Assembly (NCBI GenBank): GCA_009763385.1
Contig: CM019831.1
Coordinates: 18,006,080-18,070,079 of the forward strand
From: Coix lacryma-jobi var. lacryma-jobi
Lineage: Eukaryota; Streptophyta; Magnoliopsida; Poales; Poaceae
DNA: 64,000 nucleotides
Direction of reading: 5' to 3'
The notes beneath the pieces were generated by a model. That model was not told where the DNA came from. It saw nothing but the letters and a program-made list of their open reading frames with translations, and did not search any database. Made by a program: the position numbers and the translations under genes. Shown piece by piece: positions 56,015 to 64,000 of the stretch (position 1 is the first letter of the stretch; each line of letters starts with the position of its first letter).

Positions 56015-57566
56015 TGAAAGGATCAAAATGCCTAAGAGGGGGGGGGTGAATTGGGATTTTCTAAAACTTCTTGCAAGAGTTAAAACCTATTAACCCAATT
56101 AACCCCCTAGTGCCTAGAAGTGTGTATGACAAGAATTAACTGCACAAAAGACAATCGCTAAAACATTTCTACTCTAGCATGGCAATTCAATTTGAATGAA
56201 CAACAAGGGAATGCGGAATTGAATTACTCAAAGGTAAATGCGTAGTAAAGAGAGTAGAGATAACACGACGATCTTTTTGCCGAGGTATCGAGGTGTCCGC
56301 ACACCCCCCTAGTCCTCGTTGGAGCACCCGCGCAAGGGTATCGCTCCCCCTTGATCTGCGCAAGGATCAAGTGCTCACTACGAGCTGATTCTTCGCCACT
56401 CCGGCCCGGTGAATCACTCGCTACCGGTCACAAGCTTGCTTGGGTCATCCACAATGCCACCGGATGCTCTCCAAGCTTCATGATCGCCACCAAGCCGTCT
56501 AGGTGATGCCGATCACCAAGAGTAACAAGCTAGAACTCTCACTTGACCAACACAAGGCCAAAGAGATGGATGGATGCACACTTGCTACTCAATTCTCACT
56601 AGGAGGTGTCTAATTCTCACAATTAGCAAATCACTCAACCTCACTAGGGCTCTTGCACTCACTCACACTCACAAGGTGTTTCTCAGCTGATGGAAGTGGC
56701 AAGAACAACTGAAATGGATGAGGAGGTGGAGTATATATACTCCCCCAACCGGCCATCCAAAAACAGCACAAGACAGACACTCTGCGGGGGCATCGGACGC
56801 GCCGATGACCTCAACCAACGGTCGACTGTACCAGTCTGTCAGACGTGTTAAAGGAGCATCGGACGCTGGGCAGCATCCAATGCCCCTGCATCGGACGCGT
56901 CCGATGCCATTTGTACCTCTCTGGAACCTCTCTGGACGGCCATCGGACGCTGGCCCTCAGCGTCCGATGCCAGCGTCCGATGCCTCCCAAAGTTCACTTC
57001 CAAGTGAACAGTGACACCGGAGCATCCGATGTGACACCATCGGAGCCTCCGATGCCACGCACCAGACCAAACCCTAAGTTGGGGTGGGCATCGGAGCCTC
57101 CGATGCCCCCTCAGCCAGCGTATGATGCCTCTTAAAAGGCCAAAACGAACTCGGATCGCAACGCGGCCTTAACGACTTTTGATCCTCTCGACATAAGGCA
57201 TCTCTCTGAGCTACCTAGGGCTATGAAATAACAAGTGTGCACCACACCTACCTCAATAGACTCATCTAGGTCAAGCTACTGATTTACGCTCCCCTTTATA
57301 GTACGGCCAAAGGGAAAACAAAGACCTAAGACTACCTAAGTGTCCTCCAACACCATGTGACACTTAGCCTAGTCTACCACCATCTTCGTCGTCCGTCCTT
57401 TGAGAACCGAAATGATTTTCATCGCCAAGGGACATGAACTCCATATGCCAGTATCGTCGCCATTACCGTGACCTAACTCATCCCTGTTTCTGCAAAACAC
57501 ACGTTAGTCACAGTAATCTTGTGTTTCATCCAATCACCGAAACCACTAGAGGCCAAGATGCGTTCA
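56015..57566 (-). repeat. 5' LTR of element D
   Basis: Pairs with 32742-34307. TATATATA at 56732-56739 with the palindrome array at about 56789-57105 upstream of it. Compared with the other LTR it lacks the palindrome corresponding to 33523-33539 and has an extra CCAGCGTCCGATG copy near 56970. Confidence 0.94.
56732..56739 (-). promoter_or_regulatory. Core promoter (TATA) of D 5' LTR
   Basis: TATATATA inside the symmetric GGAGTATATATACTCC. It is the same in both LTRs (33464-33471 in the 3' copy). Confidence 0.6.
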
Positions 57567-57908
57567 CAACCAACATAAGATGAGGATCCACAAGCTAAGA
57601 GCAATCCACTAGAGTTGCCTCTCGTGATCTCCCACGCCGTAGGCACAACAACCCCTCACAATCCACTGATCGAAGCCAAAGACAAACACCACCCTACGCT
57701 CAACGATCCTCGCTGCTCCAAGCCATTTAGGTGTTGGCAAACACCAAGAGTAACAAGTGAAATCCACAACGAAACACAATCACCAATTGCCTCTAGATGA
57801 ACACACTCATGCAATGCACTTGGATCCTCACTAATCTTACTAAATGATGAATCAATCATGTTGTCAATGAAAATACCCCAAAAGAGTGAGTCCAAATTGA
57901 CCAACACA

Positions 57909-57917
57909 TATTTATAG
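57909..57917 (-). promoter_or_regulatory. TATA box of solo LTR F
   Basis: The - strand reads CTATAAATA, a consensus TATA box, about 50 bases from the start of the palindromic region. Confidence 0.6.
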
Positions 57918-57990
57918 AGACCCGCCTACAGGTCACATACCCATTGGCCCCCTTAATGTGATGTCTGCGATCTGATCAAATGCGTCTGCA

Positions 57991-58012
57991 CTGATCAGAC
58001 GCGTCTGGTCAG
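57991..58012 (-). repeat. 22-bp near-perfect palindrome in solo LTR F
   Basis: The two 11-base arms, CTGATCAGACG and CGTCTGGTCAG, are complementary with one mismatch. Decayed pieces (TGATCAAATGCGTCTG, ATCTGATCAC, GTCTGGTCG, ATGTCCAGTCACG) lie between 57970 and 58310. Confidence 0.8.
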
Positions 58013-59615
58013 CAACGTTTGATCATCCTCATACGACCATGTGTCTTGACAATTTTAAAGTAGTTGTTACGCGCAAATAGCTACGCATGCACGTGCGGCA
58101 ATGCCCTGATTGGACACACCGCTCGGTCGACTAGATGCACCATGCCCTGACATCTGATCACAAACAGAGAACTCCCAGAAAGTGCAAATCGCAGCTGGAC
58201 ACACTATAATGTCTGGTCGAGCCACGCTCTTAGAGCCGCCCAGTGAACAGTGCACCAGGCATGTCCAGTCACGCCCAAAGGTTAGTGTTCAGTCATGCCT
58301 GGCATGCTGCTAGTGCCACGGTCACTAACTGGAACCGGAGCCAATGTTCGATCACCATTGTGACCCTTCTCCACTTCTCCATTTCATCCCTTGTGCAGAT
58401 GTGTTAACTCCACCAAGTTTCCACCAATTGTGTATGTGAGTTAGCATTTCACAAACATATTTTCAAGGGATGTTAGCTCACTAGAATCTAAATGCATGTG
58501 CAAAAAGATCATCTAGTGCCGCTTTGATAATCACATTCCATAAACAAGTTTCATCCTTCTTTATAGTATGACTATCAATCCAAAACGTGGTCACTCTCTA
58601 TAGTATCTTGACCACCAAAACAAAATGGCCCTATCAAATATACCTTTGCCTTGATCCCATTTTGTTTTCTCTTTCTCCTTTCCAAGTTTGGAGCACTTGA
58701 TCAACCATCACTGCTTGGCTATCACCATCTATCTAGCTCCATCACTTGGTGTGTAACAACCTATGTCTTATCACACTCATGTCAATGTGAAAGGTCCTAA
58801 ATGGCTGAAGGGGGTGAATAACCTAATAAAATTTCTACAAAAAAATACTTAGAGCAACTAGTTAGTCAATTACAAAGAAAAGCCTTTTGCTCTAGCTCTA
58901 CTTAGTATTGCAAGCCATCTATCCAAACAAGGAACACACAATAGCTATGTCACTACTCTTTAAACTAGTGAGCTAGCAAGAATTAACTACTTCTAACTAA
59001 AGAGCTACATCTAGCAACAACTACTACCACTACACAAGAAAGAATGAATATAATGCAAGCGATAGAGATACTTACCGCCGCAAACAAAAGATAATCAATC
59101 ATAATACAAATACCAATGAACACCAAGAGATATTCAAGGAGACATCATAAACACAATTTTCTACCGAGATTCACGTGCTTCCTGGCATGGTAGTCCCCGT
59201 TGTTTCGACCACACACTTGATGGTTCAACGGCTAATAGGTGTTTCACAAACCTAGCTCAACAAATGAGCACCGCAAGAACCCACTTACAAGTGAGGGTAG
59301 CTCAATGACACGAGCAATTTACTAGAGTGTTTTTTCGTACTCCACTGAGAAATAAGCCCAAGAACTTCTCACAAGCACTTTGAATGGGGGCGGACACAAT
59401 CACCAAATCCCCTCACCAATCAATAAATCACCAACCGTCTAGGTGACACAATCACCAAGAGTAACAAGAAATCCACAATCACAATCACCACATAGTGCCA
59501 CCAAATATGCAACCTCAAATGCACACACTAGGGTTCCCCCAAATCCTCTCATGAATGAGAACCAAGCTTAGAGAGGGAGAGGAGTGGCAGGGTATGCTCT
59601 TGAAGCTCTCAAAAT

Positions 59616-60209
59616 GAAATATGGCAACGGGTACAAATCCGCTGGCTTTTGCTTACCCAAACTCATGTCCACGAACATAAAATTCAACCGCTAAAAATCC
59701 ATGACCCATCATGGGGTTTATTTCGTGCCCAAACCTATGCCATTCGGGTCATAGGTACGCATCGGGTTACCCATGAACTCAATAGGACCTTATTTTTACA
59801 CGCACAATCATATTTCAATATTTATCGTTTTTCTCTTTCAAAATTTTTTTATTGAATAGTTGTATTTTTTCGTAAGATTTAGAATGATGGGAATCTATTT
59901 TATTGAATAAATATTTATAAATAGTTTATAAATATTTGTTAGTTTATAAACAAATTAACCCGATGGCAATCTAATATGATGAATTAAATACAAAATAGTT
60001 TATTTTAATTAAAATAAATAGTTTATAAACTCTCATGGGTTTACAGGTTTGGGTACTATGCTCCTAAACCCAGACCCACAAACCCATTGGGTTTGACTTT
60101 TTGCCCGTTAACAAATTAACCCATGAGTAGAAAAGTTGAACTTTACCCTTACCCTAATAGGGTAAAAATGCATCGGGTTTCAGATTTCAGGTACCCATTG
60201 CCATATTTA
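59616..60209. mobile_element. Non-autonomous hAT-type element
   Basis: The inverted ends GAAATATGGCAACGGGTAC and TAAATATGGCAATGGGTAC differ at two of 19 bases. The 8-bp duplication CTCAAAAT is at 59608-59615 and 60210-60217. Eight-bp duplications mark the hAT superfamily. The inside holds repeated GGGTTTGGGT / ACCCATGGG motifs and no transposase. Confidence 0.8.
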
Positions 60210-60304
60210 CTCAAAATCAACGCAAGAACTCGATCTCTAACTTGAATGGAGCACAAATCCTTGGGAGTGAGAGTTGAGAGAGGAGAGAGCTTGTTCTTCC
60301 TTTA

Positions 60305-60592
60305 TGCATCATTTGGTTCTTCAGGAACCATTACATTTTGGGTGGATTTATCTCACCAGGTTTTAATCCGGTCCATAGCAAAATAACCGTTTGGTTAAGG
60401 CTTGGTTCCACACGAATTGATTTGGAACGATTGAATTCAGCTCATTTCTTATGCTTGGTGGCCCAAATTTGTTCCCCACCTCTTGAGACTAGGAACAGAA
60501 ACAACCGGATCAAGTGAGTCCCTTTGGTTCACTCTTTCCCAGTTCAGAATGGTTCTAGACGTTGTTTTAATTTGAAGGAAACGAACGAGCCC
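60305..60592. mobile_element. Tourist-like (PIF/Harbinger) MITE
   Basis: TTA flanks at 60302-60304 and 60593-60595. Ends TGCATCATTTGGTTCTTC and GGGCTCGTTCGTTTCCTTC (right end reverse complemented) are imperfect inverted repeats. 288 bp, non-coding. Confidence 0.5.
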
Positions 60593-60660
60593 TTAGGGCT
60601 TCAAAACAGCAAGTGAGAAAGAAGAAATGAGCAAGAGATGGAAGAAAGGGGCAACATCAC

Positions 60661-60678
60661 CCCCCCCCCCCCAAAAAA
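60661..60678. repeat. C homopolymer followed by A homopolymer
   Basis: About 15 C followed by eight A, inside LTR G; similar G runs mark the D LTR starts at 32764 and 56038. Confidence 0.85.
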
Positions 60679-61383
60679 AACACTCATTCGTGCTCCGAAT
60701 GGTCAAATCGAGCAGGCTGAACCTGAAATTCTGAGATGGGCCTAAAATAATTCTGGGGAACGGTTCTCTGTCCTGAAATGAGATGGGTAGGGTCAAAAAG
60801 TATTCTGGTCGAGGGTCCTCTGTTAGGTGCAGCCAACAACTCCTTGTTCCAGCTTTTGAATCTCTTTTTAAAGTGCTAACTCTCCCACAAAGTACCAAAA
60901 GAATTTAGAACTAAAGTTAGCAATTTCATAAAGATTTTTAGGGTTAATCTCACCACGTCACTAGGCGCTCAATTATATGCAAATGAGACTCATACTTAGT
61001 GGCACTAGATAACCATTGTAATTGAATATTTTCCCATTTTTATAGTACGATTATCTAGCCCAAATCGGATCACAAACTCTATTGCATCTTGATTAACAAA
61101 ACAAATACCCTATTTTATACCTTTGCCTTGAGTCCATAGAATTTTATTTTTCTCTGTCTTCTTTTCCAAATATGGAGAAATTTATCATCAATTTGGCCAT
61201 CAACATCACATTTGAATGTCGTCTAGCTCCACATTGGTGTGAACCAACCTATCCCATATATCACTTAGAGAAAGAGGTTAGCTCACTTAGGTTTCATCAA
61301 TTATCCAAAACCAAACTAGGACTTTCACAATCATTAGTACACATAGGTTTCATCAATTATCTAAAATCAAACTAGGATTTTTA

Positions 61384-61810
61384 GCAATTAGAAAAAGTGT
61401 TAAGGTTAGTGTTTAGACTAATTAGAAATCGCTTTAGCGCCTGCTATAGGTTTAGACCTAGTATTTAGTGAGATTTATATACCTTCTTGCCTTTGTTGCC
61501 TGAGCGTATAAAGTGTTGTTCTCCTGGGGACTTGTAAATCTTGTGAGATCCTCTAATTTTTGTTTGTGGAGTATCCACTGGTGGTTTATGACGGACGAGA
61601 GGCCATCGACATTTTAGCCAAAGATCTCATAGTTAAAATGATGTTGAGCAATCTAGAGAGGTTGGACAAAGATCCACTTGTGCGTAGGGAAGGCCCATGA
61701 GTTATATCTATAGAGTTACCTGACCAGAGCTTTGGCCCTTGGAAGGGCATCCTTCTAATGGGCTACAATAAGTAGTAGCAGAAAGCATGAGCATTCCAAA
61801 ACCTTGGTAA
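61384..61810 (+). mobile_element. Right part of old copia-like LTR H
   Basis: Text such as TAGAGTTACCTGACCAGAGC and ACCTTGGTAAAAA resembles the transcribed part of long grass copia LTRs and lies in the expected order after the TATA-bearing left part. The right edge is not sharp. Confidence 0.4.
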
Positions 61811-64000
61811 AAACTTTCCATAAGCCATATATATATATGCATTACACAAAATGATTTTTTTTAATTTACAAGTTTTTCTTAGCATATATACTTTTCTTTG
61901 TTGCTACCTTTCTGGCAAAGATGGTTTGTAACTCAATAAAAATTGGCAGACATAAGCCACTACAACACTGATGACTTATGTAACTCAATGAAAATTTGCT
62001 AAATTGGCTTTATAGGTAGTCTGCCTACGAATGTTTTCAGGTTGCCTTGGTCATGCATGCGCTCGACGCTCCTGGCACCAAGTTTTGGGGCTCCTAGCTA
62101 CCAACCCGGATAGAAGGAAAGTCTGTGTCGAGTCCCATACGGTTCTTATTCTCCCTTGTCCTCCTCCTCTCCCCTGCCCTCGACATCGCCCCTACCCAGT
62201 GTGCCCACCACCACCCACCGTAGCGACGACGCTAAGGTTCGTCGGAGCTCGACTGTTGTGGCCACGACGGCGAAGCTCCGGTGAACCATAGCGTCGTCGA
62301 AATGGACTTCTTTTTTCCCTCCCCATCCCTACTCTTGCCGATGTCGCCTTTCTCACCAGTGAGTAGTCTGACACCCCCCGTCCTAGTCTGGCCCAGCCAT
62401 CGTAGTTGCTGCTAGGTTCCCTAAATCGCCCGACCACCGTTCCCGTCGCCCGACTTCCCTGCCTCCCTGGCTGGTCCCTTCCTTCTAAGGTTGTCGGAGA
62501 CGGAGAAGTTGAGGGGCGACGACACAAGCGCGCGGCGTGGGGCGTCGCCAGCTGGAGACACAAAGTCAGGGAGGGTGACAAAGAGCGATGTGGCCGCATA
62601 TATGGGTTGTGTGGCCCGCATTCGGGATAGAAAGCAGTGTGCAAGGGAGGGCGTCGACATTTCGACTGGTTGGTGGGGAAGATTTCCGACCAAGTTTTGG
62701 CTTTGGTGACATATTTTGTCTGTTCAATGCTTGGGATCAGTCGTGCTTTATTTGTGACTTATTATGCCTTAGGTTTGAGCATTTATTTCTTAGGCCGGAA
62801 AAGCCTGGCTCCTTTTAGGTCAGGTAGTATTGCTCTCTATTTTGGTCTATACATGGATCACTGCTATATTTACAATAGTGAAAAATGAAAAAATTCAATT
62901 TGTATTGGGCTCACACTAGGCCTGATTTATTTTGGGCCTTCTTTTCTTGCCGATTTCCATCCAACTAGTTGAGCGGAGACGACCTTCCTTTTGGAGTTTT
63001 TTTCGGGGGTGGGGGGCTAGACTAGACTGTGGTCTGTGTGGGCGAACCGGCTGGCTAGCAAAAATCTGAAGCCTCGTGTCACTCTTTTTTATGGAGATAC
63101 ACAGTACATACAAATGATAGACCTTTCTATATATAGCAGCATAACTGTATTACTATTAACCACTTGTATGATGGAGGTGCATATATGCAGGTTGGATTAT
63201 GGTCTACTGGAGTGTCGAGCCAAACGGACCACTCTTTAAATAGGCAAGGCATATAAAAAGTTAGGCTATTATGCTGATGTGTGGTGGATTAGTTTGGAAG
63301 TAAAGAAATTAAAGGCTATCATGGGTGAGAACTATAGGAGTAGTAGTATATATAAATGAATAAAAAAGGGGAAAGCACTCAATGATTCTTTCTCAGAGGG
63401 GTGTTATGCATAGGTTGAAGATGTAAACCTAGCTAGTGCCACTAAATGGATAAATTCTCTCTCTCACTCTCAAAGCATCCATCTACAATGATGCAAGTGG
63501 AAAAGGCTAGTGACCAACTGTTTTTGGGAATATTTTGGTGACCGGAGAGAGAGAGAGAGAGGGGCCGGGTAGGAATTTGGCCACTTTTCCGCGCATGACG
63601 GCACGAGGGCATTTGTACCCTTGCTGTGGGCCCGGGCCCGGCAGGGTTTCACACCAGGGCAAGCATGCTTGATGCGTCTAGCTGCTGCTGCTGCTGCTGC
63701 TTTCACCCCCAGCACTCCATTGAAATTAAACCATGAGCTAGCGTTTTTGGCATCCATGCATATGATTGGTCGCCTTTGAGGTGTTCTTGGTTTCTAAGCA
63801 ATCAATCACCTTTAATTTGCTAGCTGCCTCTTTTCTTTACGTACGTGCCTTGCCAAACTACAAGTCCATCTTAGCTAGCTAGATAGCTTGCTCCATCCTT
63901 CATCCGATACTGATCATATATCCTGCCTGTGTTGTGTTGCACGGAAAAAGTCGGCAGATCGATGAGGTTAGCTAGCTAGCTAGGGTGCCTGCTTGGACAC
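61811..64000. other. No recognised gene or repeat; possible upstream region of a host gene
   Basis: Composition alternates between AT-rich stretches and a GC-rich part (62130-62600). ORFs here (for example 62031-62291 and 62192-62644) show no motif I recognise. Simple repeats occur at 63545-63561 (GA), 63681-63702 (CTG, seven units) and 63969-63982 (GCTA). CTAGCTAGC clusters with CT runs are usual near promoters and 5' leaders of grass genes, so a gene could start beyond the window. Confidence 0.35.

Larger units (their letters stand above)
32742..57566 (-). mobile_element. Element D: SIRE/Maximus-type copia retrotransposon, split by E
   Basis: The target duplication CAACC is at 32737-32741 and 57567-57571. 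On the - strand the order is 5' LTR, PBS, gag, protease, integrase, RT, RNase H, long spacer, third ORF, PPT, 3' LTR. Without E it is about 12.9 kb. The coiled-coil-rich gag with two zinc knuckles and the ORF after pol mark the SIRE/Maximus group. The LTRs differ by ordinary substitutions as well as indels, so D is older than A and B. Confidence 0.95.
58788..61327 (-). mobile_element. Solo LTR G, relative of F, inserted in F
   Basis: Ends are TGAAAGGTCC and CTAGGACTTTCA. Flanks CAATG (58783-58787) and CAATC (61328-61332) agree at four of five bases. F text continues on both sides. Without its two nested elements it is about 1.65 kb. No coding sequence. Confidence 0.75.
32246..61383 (-). mobile_element. 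Solo LTR F (SIRE/Maximus-like copia), split by D and G
   Basis: Pieces are 32246-32741, 57572-58787 and 61333-61383, about 1.76 kb in all. The left end is TGAAAGGTCC; the right end CTAGGATTTTTA is the expected CTAGGACTTTCA with changes, including CA to TA. Flanks GCACT (32241-32245) and GCAAT (61384-61388) agree at four of five bases. No internal element sequence remains, so it is a solo LTR. Solo LTR G is a relative with the same ends. Confidence 0.72.

Noticed and set aside
62031..62888. Cluster of overlapping ORFs in the right flank
   Set aside because: Open on both strands in GC-rich sequence, no recognised motif, and no consistent gene structure; left as unassigned.

Overview
The window is a block of nested LTR retrotransposons from a grass nuclear genome, most likely an Andropogoneae relative of sorghum, sugarcane or Miscanthus. 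The organism call is inference from long-LTR chromodomain gypsy elements, SIRE/Maximus-type copia elements, grass-type CACTA, Tourist and hAT relics, and LTR consensus sequences familiar from that tribe. I recognise no host protein-coding gene, tRNA, rRNA or CRISPR array.

Block 1 (1-22794) holds two related chromodomain Ty3/gypsy elements of Tekay/Del type. Element A (+ strand) enters with the last 1.2 kb of its 5' LTR and ends with a complete 3' LTR at 19807-22794. Element B (- strand, 3284-15655, TSD CTTCT) sits inside the gag gene of A. Both carry an extra proline/glutamine/alanine-rich ORF between the primer-binding site and gag. B has a nearly intact gag-pol; A is broken by many single-base frame changes.

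Block 2 (22795-30767) holds a CACTA-like relic (23070-24250), a large solo LTR C (25344-29930, - strand) of the same broad gypsy group, an internally deleted copia element inside C (25764-26629, TSD TGTAT), a TAG/TAA microsatellite, and a TRIM element (30268-30767).

Block 3 (about 31586-61810) is a chain of copia insertions. An old LTR (H) was split by solo LTR F (32246-61383, - strand). F was split by element D (32742-57566, - strand, TSD CAACC) and by solo LTR G (58788-61327). D was split by element E (39631-51507, + strand, TSD AGCTT), inserted in the reverse transcriptase gene of D. G carries a hAT-type and a Tourist-type non-autonomous element. D and E each have gag, pol and a third ORF downstream of pol in the position called env-like in SIRE/Maximus elements, but the sequence suggests a soluble, basic, nuclear-type protein.

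Block 4 (61811-64000) shows no recognised repeat or gene. It ends in CT/GA, CTG and GCTAGC simple repeats that resemble sequence upstream of a grass gene.

The most unusual signal is a set of family-specific short palindromes. D carries arrays of CATCGGACGCGTCCGATG and relatives, F carries a GATCAGACGCGTCTGGTC type, and E carries CGGCAGTGCCG. In all three LTRs the array lies just upstream of a TATA-like box. In D and E a second cluster lies between pol and the third ORF, and in E the motif also invades gag and pol coding sequence. Separately, gypsy LTRs A, B and C share a block of three adjacent palindromes in which one arm pair has changed in a compensatory way.
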